A stretch of 64,000 nt of DNA, taken from positions 57,080-121,079 of IMG/VR virus record IMGVR_UViG_3300031823_000002; one strand, written 5' to 3'. This stretch comes from a virus. The notes under the pieces were generated by a model that was given only the letters and a program-made list of their open reading frames with translations, did not search any database and was not told where the DNA came from. A program made the position numbers and the translations under genes. Positions 25,503 to 34,297 of the stretch are shown here, one piece after another; the first letter of the stretch is position 1, and each line of letters opens with the position of its first letter.

Positions 25503-25766
25503 ATGAACCCGGTAGATAGACTCAAAATGGTATTCGGCATTCTCTTACTGATGAGTCTTGTCACCCTCGCTATCGCCTTCGGCATTGGGCGGGTAGAAGA
25601 GAAAACCAGTTATGGCCTGATGCCTATCATCACCACCCTGTCCACCTTAGCCGGTCTATTTGGTGGCTGGGCGTTCCGCGAGACCAACGATAATCCGCCA
25701 CCGCGACTGAAACAGCCGCCGAAGGACAAAGGAGAATCAGATGACTCCCGCAATGGAGAAGGCTAA
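25503..25766 (+). CDS. two-span membrane protein, holin candidate, 87 aa
   Basis: ATG 25503 follows GAGGAG. Two hydrophobic helices are visible (VFGILLLMSLVTLAIAFGIG and LMPIITTLSTLAGLFGGWAF), then a charged proline-rich tail. Placement directly after the lysozyme makes a holin or antiholin likely. It overlaps the next gene by 26 nt. Confidence 0.6.
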   Translation: MNPVDRLKMVFGILLLMSLVTLAIAFGIGRVEEKTSYGLMPIITTLSTLAGLFGGWAFRETNDNPPPRLKQPPKDKGESDDSRNGEG

Positions 25767-26079
25767 GCACTGGATCGTAACCACCGCCGTAGCCATGCTG
25801 GGCGGCGGCGCTGCGGCTGGATTTTCTGCCGCGATGGACCCGACAAAGTACCACTTTCCGCAGGACTTCGGCTCCGGGAAGCTGTGGAAATACGTCTTCA
25901 TGGGCTGGGCGCTGACCTTCGGTGGCGTCCTCATCCACTCCCCGCTTGGCCAGAAAGTAATCGCCATTTCCAAGCAGAGTAAGGAACAACTGGATCAGAC
26001 GCAAAAAGACTTGGATCAGGCCAAGGCGGATTTAAAATCTGCCGCCGCTGCGAAGCCAGCGGACAGCGCTAAATCTTGA
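25741..26079 (+). CDS. membrane protein with coiled-coil tail, lysis cassette, 112 aa
   Basis: Hydrophobic stretches at residues about 11-29 (VTTAVAMLGGGAAAGFSAA) and 48-64 (KYVFMGWALTFGGVLIHS) are followed by a helical charged tail (SKEQLDQTQKDLDQAKADLK). It could be a second holin-like protein or a spanin-type component. Lysis context is the main evidence. Confidence 0.5.
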   Translation: MTPAMEKAKHWIVTTAVAMLGGGAAAGFSAAMDPTKYHFPQDFGSGKLWKYVFMGWALTFGGVLIHSPLGQKVIAISKQSKEQLDQTQKDLDQAKADLKSAAAAKPADSAKS

Positions 26080-26090
26080 TGACACCGTAG

Positions 26091-26192
26091 TTGGAAGCGG
26101 TGTATAAATGCCGGTAAGACACGCGCTCTGCGAGATATCGACGAGCAATAGGCGGCGGCTTCCCGGTGAAACATCAACCCGGAAGCCGCCGC
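26091..26192 (+). promoter_or_regulatory. late-gene leader element and 12-bp hairpin
   Basis: TTGGAAGCGGTGTATAAATG (26091-26110) and TAAGACACGCG (26115-26125) match a leader at 38447-38482. Then GCGGCGGCTTCC (26152-26163) pairs perfectly with GGAAGCCGCCGC (26181-26192), followed by TTTTCGTTTT, a standard terminator tail. It separates the lysis cassette from the next late block. Confidence 0.55.
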
Positions 26193-26223
26193 TTTTCGTT
26201 TTGCGGCAAAGGAGAACTCACTC

Positions 26224-26448
26224 ATGAAGCGGAAAAGACATTCAACTGAAGGGTCAAAGGCGGGGCAGGCTGCTGATTTCGGAAATCTGCCCACTCACCC
26301 GAACGCGCCAGAGAAGGCGACCTCCAGAAGGGATGTGGCGAATTCCTTCGTGAGTGGAGGCGGTAGGGAAGGGCACGTCGGACACCGTAAGGGCATCGGC
26401 AAAGGCAAGGCCAGCCGTCGCAGGAAGGCCGTAATCGCGAAGAAGTAG
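26224..26448 (+). CDS. small basic protein, 74 aa
   Basis: ATG at 26224 with AAAGGAGAACTCACTC upstream. The 74-aa product is basic at both ends, ending HRKGIGKGKASRRRKAVIAK K, and mostly disordered. It belongs to the set of tiny basic late proteins placed directly after hairpins. Function unknown. Confidence 0.55.
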   Translation: MKRKRHSTEGSKAGQAADFGNLPTHPNAPEKATSRRDVANSFVSGGGREGHVGHRKGIGKGKASRRRKAVIAKK

Positions 26449-26449
26449 A

Positions 26450-26613
26450 TGCCTGTCGAGAGCTTCAGCAGTCCGGAAAAGTATCGCAAGTACCGGGCAT
26501 TCGTGCATATCCACGGCATACCCACGCACGCAAAGCGCGTGTGCATTCAGGGCAAGTGCCACACGGTGAAGCACTCGACGAAACGCAAACACGGACGAAA
26601 GAGGCTGTCGTGA
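26450..26613 (+). CDS. 54-aa basic peptide
   Basis: An ATG one base after the preceding TAG opens 54 codons (MPVESFSSPEKYRKYRAFVH, then IPTHAKRVCIQGKCHTVKHS). There is a CxxxxC pair and a Lys/Arg-rich tail. Its TGA overlaps the GTG start of the large fibre gene, so translational coupling is likely. Confidence 0.55.
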
Positions 26614-29555
26614 AATGGCTGCTAGCAGCGCTTCTATCCCTGTTGTCGTTTCCTCTGGTGCGGGCGCAGACGCAGAGCGCTCTCCCGGTCATCGGCTTCT
26701 GCGTGAATGGCGCGAAGCCCGCCATCACCAGCGGGCTGGCCTCCAGTAACTTCAATCAAAATTTAATTCCGAAATGTACGGTATCTGTATTTTTGGCCGG
26801 GACCACCTCCCCGGCCACGATCTACGCTGATCCAAGTCAAACTCCACTCACGAACCCGTTCACCGCCAACCAAGATGCTTCGTGGCAATTTTACGTAGCG
26901 CCAAGTGCTCCGGGTCAGGCTTACGACATTACTCTTTCAGGCGGCATTCCGCCGAATACTTACACTTCGCCACGAACGCTGGTGAACTGGCTCCCCGTGG
27001 GTGGCGGCGGCGGCGGAGGTGGCGGGGGCGGTCCAACCGTTCCCATGAACCTGATGGCGTTCGGTGCAGTGCCGGATGAACGCGATATCTATGATGCCGG
27101 GGTTTCGGGAGCAGCACTTACTTCGAACACGGCCCAATTTACGCCCTTGGACAACAAGCGTATCTTCCTAGTTCCCGATGGAGCGCAGGGCGTGCTCTAT
27201 GCGACCTATGTCTCTGGGGGAACGCCAACGGGAACCACCGGACAGACCTGTGCAGTCACCGGCTTCAATGGCGGCGGCTCCAACACGTCGGGCGTGATCT
27301 ATCTCAATGGCACAAACACCTTCGCTGCCAATGCCACCATCTACACCAGCCCAAGCTACGGAACCGGGTTCACCAGCGCACCCACTTCCGCCACGCTGAG
27401 CGCGGGTGGTCCGAATCCCGCTACGTCCTGTTCAGGCGCGATCACAATTACCTCGACCATGGTCACTTATCCGATGCTGACCACGGCAACTTATGTCAAC
27501 GCAACCACGATGGCATTGGCAGCACCGGCCACGACGAATGGCACAAATCTGCACGTGAGCATCGGAACCGACAACGCGGGGGCAATTCACAACTGGATCA
27601 CTGCCTGCCAAGCGGCTGCACAGTCCGTATCCTGCTACGCACCCGCTGGTCAGTATCTAACGACACAGACAGCAACGGTCACGCATCCGATACGCCTTCA
27701 GGGTGACGGGGCATATGCGCAATTTGGCTCTGGATCGACCTTCAGCCAATTCTATCCGGTGACGCCTCCATTCCTGACGGGGTCGATCTTTGTGGAAGCT
27801 GGTTTAGGCATTGACGCCTTCGATATCGATTCGCAGGCTGCTGCGGTAAACATCTTCGATATCGGTGTACGCTTTGCCCCTGCCATTGCTTTCTGGAATA
27901 CAGGGCACGGCTTTAACTCTTCGCCATCGGCTACCTTCGGCGGCTTCCCGGTTTGGGGTGTGATGAGCTTCTCGTGGGAGCGCGATTCGGTCTGGGGGCA
28001 GGATGGCAATCACTATGCATGGATGATCACCAACTCTGAAGCGGGAAGGCTGATCGGCCTTAGCTCGTGGGGCGGCGGTGGTTTGTTCTGGACTGCGAAT
28101 ACAAATCAATGCTGTCCCGGCAATTCGACCGTCGATCAATTTGTAGCGGGAGTCGGCGTGGGTGGTGCGGCTGGCACGACTCCGACAGGCGGTGCTGGCG
28201 GTATCGTGCTCTATAACCAGCCGACCACGTCTGCGAATAATAACCTGATGTGGATCATGCGCCCGAACATCGGCGTCTATCCGATTACCGGCTTCTCCCC
28301 GGCTGGGAACGTCGTCCTGAGCTTCAATCTGCCTCCAGTATCGCCATCGCAGCCGCAATATTACCTCGACGACAATCAAAGAAATATCTATATGGCGGCG
28401 ACTGACTTCGAAGGCAGCGCTGGTGGCGGATCACGCTTTCCTGTGCGGCCTTACGACTTCGCCATCTTTGGAGAAAGTACCGGCTTTAGTTTCATTCCGC
28501 TGCAATTTGCGATTGCCCCGAACACTCTGAACGGGGCAGCGTATGCCTACAATGCAAATCATCACAGCCCTACGGTTCCCATCATGCAGGTTGGAGATAC
28601 CGGCAGAGGAATTGGAACCAACTTCGAACTCGGACTCCTGCAACCTTTAGCAGGCCCGACCAGCGTACAGGGATTAGGGATCGGGCAGAGTCTTGCGCGA
28701 GGAGATTCGCTTGCGCTGCTCTTCAATTACGAAGGCGACAACTCACCGAATAGCTGGATTCAGTTGGGCATCTATGACGATAGTCCTCTGCTCATTTCGC
28801 CTGCGGGATGGCTGGGGATTATGACTGGCCCTCCCTCAACTACAGCGTTGCCGACTACGCCTCTTCAGGTGGGCACGAACGCAGGGAACCCGATCCCGGC
28901 GAATACAACCGCTGCGAGATTCTATGCCAACAACTCATCGATCAGCACTCCGGTTGTCGGGGTAGAGACGGATTCGGTGATCAATGCTCCAGCGGTCTTA
29001 GAAACATTTCTGGCCCCGGATGCTTCACCCTCAGCGGGCGCATTTCCTTTTACCTGTACCGGCGTGGATATTGCTACAGCCGGGGACTGCCTGATCTTTG
29101 GCATACACTACGTCGGCCCCGGAGACCCCGGAAACTATGGCGATATTCATCTGTTTAACAGCCCCGGCGACATCGTTATCGATTCATCTGGGCATGTCGG
29201 GATCAACACCGGGGAAACACCATTGACCTACACGATGAGCGTGAATGGCCCTCTCGAATTTGGTCAGCTTGTGAGCGGAGGACACCCGAGTATCACGGGT
29301 TGCAACCTCAATAGCGCAGTCGGCACTCAGGTAGCAGGCACGTTCGCTTCCGGGACTTCCGGAACATGCACGGTCACGGTCACTCTGAGTATCGCAGCGC
29401 CCAACGGATGGTCGTGTGGCAGGCCCAGCGACTTGACGACGCCAGCGGATACATCAAGCTGGCAGCAGACAGCCACCACAACCACAACGGCAACACTGGC
29501 AGGAACCACGGCCTTAGGAGACGACATGATCTGGGGACCGTGCGTGGCGTATTAA
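26610..29555 (+). CDS. very large exported fibre-like protein, 981 aa
   Basis: I use the GTG at 26610 (GAAAGAGG 5 nt upstream, overlapping the previous stop). From it the protein begins with a textbook signal peptide: a charged start, hydrophobic WLLAALLSLLSFPLV, and cleavage after RAQ or AQT. The first 130 residues (FCVNGAKPAITSGL; FNQNLIPKC; PLTNPFTANQDASWQFYV) are shared with the next gene. A Gly-rich linker leads into a long strand-rich body like a beta-helix fibre. A signal peptide is unusual on a virion fibre. Confidence 0.65.
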   Translation: MKWLLAALLSLLSFPLVRAQTQSALPVIGFCVNGAKPAITSGLASSNFNQNLIPKCTVSVFLAGTTSPATIYADPSQTPLTNPFTANQDASWQFYVAPSAPGQAYDITLSGGIPPNTYTSPRTLVNWLPVGGGGGGGGGGGPTVPMNLMAFGAVPDERDIYDAGVSGAALTSNTAQFTPLDNKRIFLVPDGAQGVLYATYVSGGTPTGTTGQTCAVTGFNGGGSNTSGVIYLNGTNTFAANATIYTSPSYGTGFTSAPTSATLSAGGPNPATSCSGAITITSTMVTYPMLTTATYVNATTMALAAPATTNGTNLHVSIGTDNAGAIHNWITACQAAAQSVSCYAPAGQYLTTQTATVTHPIRLQGDGAYAQFGSGSTFSQFYPVTPPFLTGSIFVEAGLGIDAFDIDSQAAAVNIFDIGVRFAPAIAFWNTGHGFNSSPSATFGGFPVWGVMSFSWERDSVWGQDGNHYAWMITNSEAGRLIGLSSWGGGGLFWTANTNQCCPGNSTVDQFVAGVGVGGAAGTTPTGGAGGIVLYNQPTTSANNNLMWIMRPNIGVYPITGFSPAGNVVLSFNLPPVSPSQPQYYLDDNQRNIYMAATDFEGSAGGGSRFPVRPYDFAIFGESTGFSFIPLQFAIAPNTLNGAAYAYNANHHSPTVPIMQVGDTGRGIGTNFELGLLQPLAGPTSVQGLGIGQSLARGDSLALLFNYEGDNSPNSWIQLGIYDDSPLLISPAGWLGIMTGPPSTTALPTTPLQVGTNAGNPIPANTTAARFYANNSSISTPVVGVETDSVINAPAVLETFLAPDASPSAGAFPFTCTGVDIATAGDCLIFGIHYVGPGDPGNYGDIHLFNSPGDIVIDSSGHVGINTGETPLTYTMSVNGPLEFGQLVSGGHPSITGCNLNSAVGTQVAGTFASGTSGTCTVTVTLSIAAPNGWSCGRPSDLTTPADTSSWQQTATTTTTATLAGTTALGDDMIWGPCVAY

Positions 29556-29567
29556 CGGGGATTTTGT

Positions 29568-32144
29568 ATGACAAAAGAAGCTGTCGCGAATTGGTTGAGA
29601 GTCGTACTTTTATTGCTGTTCCTGTCTCCAATACTGGTGCAGGCGCAGACGCCGCCGAGCGTTCTCCCTCTCTCCGGTTACTGCATCAACGGCTCGAAAC
29701 CTTCCATCACCAGCGGTCTGCCTTCCAGCAACTTCAACCAGAATTTAATTCCAAAATGTACAGTGGCAGTATTTTTAACTGGGACCACAACTCTGGCCAC
29801 CATCTACGCTGATCCGAACCAGACTCCACTCACCAACCCGTTTACCGCTAATCAGGACGGGTCGTGGAAATTTTATGTGACTCCGGCGACGCCGGGTGAG
29901 ACCTATGACGTGACTCTCTCCGGTGGCACTGCGCCGAATACTTACAGTCCATCGCGCACTCTGGCTGGTATGTATTCCCCACTGAATCGCGCAGGTGACC
30001 AAGCGACCGGGCCGCTCTACTTTATGAACACCGGTTACGCACCGGATGGGTTGATCGATCTACGCTCAAAACAATGCGGCGCAGTGGGAAATTTCGTCTC
30101 ACTCACACCAACAGCCACCATTACTCTCGCCACTCCGACGACTCTGACTTTAAGCTCTGCCATCTTGACCCCGGCAGTGACAGGGCAAACCGTAGTGGTT
30201 CACGGCGCAGGAGCTTCGGGTGGGCCGCTTATCTCAACGATCACCTACGTAAGCCCGAACAGCGCCACGCTGACCACCGCCGCACAGACCGCCGTTTCCA
30301 ACGCATTCCTCGGGATGGGGACCGATGACAGCACAGCCGTTCAAAGATGCACGACCGCAGCGGGCCAGCAGTCTAAAGGCGTAAAAGTATCAACCTCTGC
30401 AACTCCAAACGGCTGCTATCTGGTAACGAAGTCTATCGACGCGGGCATGCTAGGAGGGTTTTACTATGTGGGCGATTCGCCGACATGGGGATTCGGTCGC
30501 TCCACGATCTGCCACGCGCTCACTGAGCCATATCCGGTATTGGACTTCACCGGCTCGTCCCGCAGCGGGCTGAACAATGTGAATGTAGGAGCAGTCGGCG
30601 GTGATCCCTCTAACTCGCTGGCGACCTTCGGGTATCTTCAAGCACCGGCAGTAGGGGGAAATTCTCCCCTAGTCGCACGACTGCTGGGAAGCACTATACA
30701 GGCAGGAAATACTCCCGGCTCAGGGGCATGCGGGATAGCAGGCGGCTTTGACCTAATCGCCCTAGTCAACACGCAATGCAGCAGCAACTATGTGGGCGCA
30801 GTGCTGGGCAACGGATTCGGAACGACGACTCCAACCTCAAAATTCCACACGATTGGTCCGGGCTACGGAGCCACGCTCATCCAGATCATGAACTCATCCA
30901 TCATGGGTTCGCTGGACTCGCCGCTGGAACTGGAAGGCTCATCCGCTTGGGACGTTGGCTCAAACACATATGTCACAACCGTCAAGCCTATAAACAACAC
31001 CGGCACGTGGTCGAATGGCGCGATCATTCGCGTGGATCAGCCGGGAAACTATGAACAAAATCGGCTAACCATGCACGCTCTACGCACGGAAAACCAAGCC
31101 GGGTGGCCGGGGATGACTTCCCTGATGCTGAACGCTTACGGCTTGAAAGAGTGTTCGATTGAAGCGAGCCTTAACAGCAACCCGAATGGCTACGCGATTG
31201 GCGGGGGACCGAACGCGCAGATTGGTTTCTGCTCGATCAACGTCGATACGAACAATTCCACTGCCTTCAATCTTCCGGGAGGAATGATCAATTCCACGGT
31301 GAGGTTGAGTTATGGAGAGGGCAGTTTCGGCACCATCGGCCCCGGAGGACAAGGCTTTACCGGGAATTCGATCTATAGCTGGTTCACGTTTGCTCAGGTG
31401 GTGGCGGGCCTGTCACCGGTTCATCAGTCGAACATGATATGCACTGTCGCCAGTGGGGGAGGCGCTTGCCAGTGGGATGGCGGCTTCCAGATGACGGGAG
31501 GACTGATTGCAGGGGGCGACATTACTACCGCAGGCGGACTTTCTACAGTTGGCAATGTGCTCATCGCGGGTGTAGTGGGCGCGGGCATGATGTCGAATCT
31601 GGTGCGCAATTCATATGACTTGTCCCAACCGAACTGGGTAGTCACGACAGGCACTTGCACCGTCGCCAGCGGATGCATGACGCTCAACCAGCCAGACGGA
31701 TTCGGCACCAATACCGCTGTAGAGATCACGACCACAGCGCCGGTAACGTTTGAAGATACCAACACCGCGAACCCGCTGAACAGTGCCTATACCTATCTTG
31801 CCTGCGCTCACCTGAAAGGCGCGACCGGGACGGAGACGGTGGCTGTCAACGCTTTTGAATTGGGCATCGCGTTCAATCTGACACCGACTTGGGCATGGTA
31901 TTGCTCACGAGACTCGCGGTCCATTAACTATCAGGCCGTTTTTAACCTTGGGGTGAACGCGGCAGCGGGCGAAAAGATTTGGGTCGATGCAATGCTCACC
32001 GTTTTCTACGACACGACATTTCGTGGAAATTCAGTCCCGTGGACAGGAGCCACGCCCGCTTACTATCCGACGGGAGCGGTTGCGCAGTCTACAGGCATAC
32101 CCGCTGTCGTGGCCGGAAATAGTGTGCTGAGCGCGAGTCACTAA
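29568..32144 (+). CDS. second exported fibre-like protein, 858 aa
   Basis: ATG at 29568 with GGGGATTTTGT upstream. Has the same plan as its neighbour: signal peptide (VANWLRVVLLLLFLSPILVQ, cleavage near AQA|Q), the shared 130-residue domain (YCINGSKPSITSGL; PLTNPFTANQDGSWKFYV), then a different beta-rich body, probably a beta-helix (DFTGSSRSGLNNVNVGAVGG) and a terminal carbohydrate-binding-like domain. Probably an alternative or partner fibre tip. Confidence 0.65.
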   Translation: MTKEAVANWLRVVLLLLFLSPILVQAQTPPSVLPLSGYCINGSKPSITSGLPSSNFNQNLIPKCTVAVFLTGTTTLATIYADPNQTPLTNPFTANQDGSWKFYVTPATPGETYDVTLSGGTAPNTYSPSRTLAGMYSPLNRAGDQATGPLYFMNTGYAPDGLIDLRSKQCGAVGNFVSLTPTATITLATPTTLTLSSAILTPAVTGQTVVVHGAGASGGPLISTITYVSPNSATLTTAAQTAVSNAFLGMGTDDSTAVQRCTTAAGQQSKGVKVSTSATPNGCYLVTKSIDAGMLGGFYYVGDSPTWGFGRSTICHALTEPYPVLDFTGSSRSGLNNVNVGAVGGDPSNSLATFGYLQAPAVGGNSPLVARLLGSTIQAGNTPGSGACGIAGGFDLIALVNTQCSSNYVGAVLGNGFGTTTPTSKFHTIGPGYGATLIQIMNSSIMGSLDSPLELEGSSAWDVGSNTYVTTVKPINNTGTWSNGAIIRVDQPGNYEQNRLTMHALRTENQAGWPGMTSLMLNAYGLKECSIEASLNSNPNGYAIGGGPNAQIGFCSINVDTNNSTAFNLPGGMINSTVRLSYGEGSFGTIGPGGQGFTGNSIYSWFTFAQVVAGLSPVHQSNMICTVASGGGACQWDGGFQMTGGLIAGGDITTAGGLSTVGNVLIAGVVGAGMMSNLVRNSYDLSQPNWVVTTGTCTVASGCMTLNQPDGFGTNTAVEITTTAPVTFEDTNTANPLNSAYTYLACAHLKGATGTETVAVNAFELGIAFNLTPTWAWYCSRDSRSINYQAVFNLGVNAAAGEKIWVDAMLTVFYDTTFRGNSVPWTGATPAYYPTGAVAQSTGIPAVVAGNSVLSASH

Positions 32145-32179
32145 AGTGAGCGAATTTTATTTTTGTGCGGAGGTGAAGA

Positions 32180-32434
32180 ATGGCGGCACTTACCACAAAG
32201 CAGCGTAACCGGCTTCCGAGCAAAGTCTTCGCTCTGCCGGGGCGGCACTATCCGCTTGATACCGCCAATCGCGCCCGCAGCGCGTTGTCCCGTATTTCCG
32301 CACACGGTACGCCGCAGCAGAAAGCTATCGTGCGCAGGAAAGTGCATGCGCGTTATCCGGGCATCGCGGTGAGCGGGCTACAGAAGGGCAACAGAAAACA
32401 TGGACAGCGCAAGCGCGTCAGCGCACGGAGGTGA
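32180..32434 (+). CDS. small basic phage protein of a common type, 84 aa
   Basis: ATG at 32180 follows GGAGGTGAAGA. The motif LPSKVFALPGRHYPLDTANR ... ARSALSRISAHGTPQQKAIV matches a widespread short phage protein pattern (an LP..FALP..R.YP start followed by HARNA-like helices), of uncertain role in heads. The C-terminus is very basic. Family impression is from memory, without a search. Confidence 0.55.
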   Translation: MAALTTKQRNRLPSKVFALPGRHYPLDTANRARSALSRISAHGTPQQKAIVRRKVHARYPGIAVSGLQKGNRKHGQRKRVSARR

Positions 32435-32436
32435 AT

Positions 32437-32640
32437 GTGGCTAGCAACGAAGTGAATGTAAACAATCAGGAGTCGGTGTCATGGGATACCGATCCCGACA
32501 GACGGGGAGGGAGCCGCGATCCGCAGCATTCGCCTAGCCCCGGCACCAAGCGTCTCAGGATAGTGACCAGCGTCGATCCGACCGTCGCGGCCAGACCGAA
32601 GCTGAAGTACACCAAGAAACCTCCCTACAAGCGGGATTGA
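32437..32640 (+). CDS. hypothetical protein, 67 aa
   Basis: I choose GTG at 32437, five bases after GGAGG, over GTG 32431, which overlaps the ribosome-binding site itself. The N-terminus is acidic and Asn-rich, and the C-terminus basic (RPKLKYTKKPPYKRD). Probably disordered. It is coupled to the upstream gene through the overlap of stop and ribosome-binding site. Confidence 0.5.
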   Translation: MASNEVNVNNQESVSWDTDPDRRGGSRDPQHSPSPGTKRLRIVTSVDPTVAARPKLKYTKKPPYKRD

Positions 32641-32653
32641 AAGGCGGCAGACC

Positions 32654-32947
32654 ATGGCAAGGAAGAAGAAAGGTGCGAGCGTGATGCAGAGTCAGCCCGC
32701 CTCGATTGGTGGCGGCAGCGACCGGATGAGCACGGACATCTCCTCGGCGGAGAACGGATTCATCGTCAATGTTTCCGGCGAAACAGGCGGGAAGACTCCC
32801 AGCTACTTCAGTAAACGGTTCATTGCCACCAGCCGTCCGGCAGCGCTGCGGATCGCGAATCACCACATGGCCGGTGCCGGTTCCGCGAAGGGCAAAGGTG
32901 GCAGGAAGAAGGGCAGAGGCGGCTTGCTCAAAAAGAGTCTGGCCTAG
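32654..32947 (+). CDS. small basic protein, 97 aa
   Basis: ATG at 32654, GGCGGCAGACC upstream. Basic ends (MARKKKGASV; GGRKKGRGGLLKKS) flank a middle that may fold (ENGFIVNVSGETGGKTPSYF). Same style as the other tiny basic late proteins. Function unknown. Confidence 0.55.
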   Translation: MARKKKGASVMQSQPASIGGGSDRMSTDISSAENGFIVNVSGETGGKTPSYFSKRFIATSRPAALRIANHHMAGAGSAKGKGGRKKGRGGLLKKSLA

Positions 32948-32965
32948 CCTCGCTGGTGCGTAGCG

Positions 32966-34288
32966 ATGCCGAACTATCAGTGGATTAATTTCGTCACGGG
33001 CCGGGGTGAGCTAGCTCAGCGGCTGTACGACGAGAACAAGGTCTGGACGACCGATCCGGAGTTGGGGATTTATATCCAGCAGGCGCTGCGCATGTTCAAT
33101 GCGCTGACCTACACATGGAAAGTGGATTATGTCTTCAATCCCAGCACGCTGTGGAATTCGCTGGGCACACTGCCAGATTCACCGCGAGTGCGCACGCTGA
33201 CCGATACCGACTGCTATACGCAGATGGAGTACATGCTCTTGGAGCCGCCTTCAGGTGGCTTTTGGACCGGCACTCCGCAATTCGCTATCGCTGATTTCGC
33301 GCAGGCGCTGCAAGGACGCAGAGATGAAGTGTTGCAGGTATCGAACTGCAACCAGCAACTCATGGCGAACATCGCGCTGACGCCGGGTACGCGGCGCACC
33401 GTGCTGTCTGACAATGTGATCGAAGTCGCCAGAGTGCGCTATCTACCGATCCCGTCATTAGGATCACCAGCCACGCTCTTCCGCGACGACACCGTTGCGC
33501 AGGAGTTTTACGAATACGGCTTCATGCAGGCGCAGCCGAATACACCGCAGACGTTCATGCTTTCGTCCGAGCCGCCGCTGTCTTGGGATGTCGATATCCC
33601 GCCCAATCTGCCGGGAACGTACGAGGCCGTTACCCTCCTGTCGGGTCAGGCATTCGTTCCACCAGCAAGTACGCCGCTGAATATTCCTGACGACTTCATG
33701 TGGATGCTGATCTGGGGAGCGATGTCCGACCTGCTGGGCCGGGAGTCGGAAGCGGTAGACAGGCAACGCGCCGACTACTGTCTGAAGCGCTACTTGGACG
33801 GGATGAAGTTAATGCTCAAGTCGCCATGGATCATGCTGGCGAATGTTACAGGCGTGCCTGTGACCACGCAATCCATCGTGGCGGCTGATCGTTATACGCC
33901 GGAGTGGGATTCCAGCCCGACGACCTTCGGCCCCTTCATCGTGACGGGTGGCATCGATTTCTTTGCCTCGCCGCAGGGCACCAGTATCGGTTTAACCGTG
34001 TTAGGAAATGCGCCTGTACCGGTCGCGGATACCGATTTTATTCAGGTGTCGCGCAGCAACTGGAACACCATCCTTGATCTGGCGCAGTGCTTCGCCTGCT
34101 TCAAGATGGGCGGCGAAGAATTTCAAGCAGCACTGGAACTGGAAGCGCGGGCGGTACAGGCGTGCGCTGCGGAGAACTCGCGGCTGAAGAGCACGGGAGC
34201 CTTCGCCGACATTCTGGTCCAGCGCGGTCTGATGCAAGAGGTCGATCAGGAGCGGTACGCAACGGCAGCACCGGCTCCGACGAGGTAG
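32966..34288 (+). CDS. neck / tail-adaptor-like structural protein, 440 aa
   Basis: Plan like the protein at 19943 but without the glycine-rich insert: an N-terminal helical part (YQWINFVTGRGELAQRLYDE), a strand-rich centre, then helical C-terminal segments (DDFMWMLIWGAMSDLLGRES; RADYCLKRYLDGMKLMLKSP). Likely a connector or tail-tube-level protein of a short-tailed virion; the exact position is unresolved. Confidence 0.55.
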   Translation: MPNYQWINFVTGRGELAQRLYDENKVWTTDPELGIYIQQALRMFNALTYTWKVDYVFNPSTLWNSLGTLPDSPRVRTLTDTDCYTQMEYMLLEPPSGGFWTGTPQFAIADFAQALQGRRDEVLQVSNCNQQLMANIALTPGTRRTVLSDNVIEVARVRYLPIPSLGSPATLFRDDTVAQEFYEYGFMQAQPNTPQTFMLSSEPPLSWDVDIPPNLPGTYEAVTLLSGQAFVPPASTPLNIPDDFMWMLIWGAMSDLLGRESEAVDRQRADYCLKRYLDGMKLMLKSPWIMLANVTGVPVTTQSIVAADRYTPEWDSSPTTFGPFIVTGGIDFFASPQGTSIGLTVLGNAPVPVADTDFIQVSRSNWNTILDLAQCFACFKMGGEEFQAALELEARAVQACAAENSRLKSTGAFADILVQRGLMQEVDQERYATAAPAPTR

Positions 34289-34297
34289 CGAGGGTCT

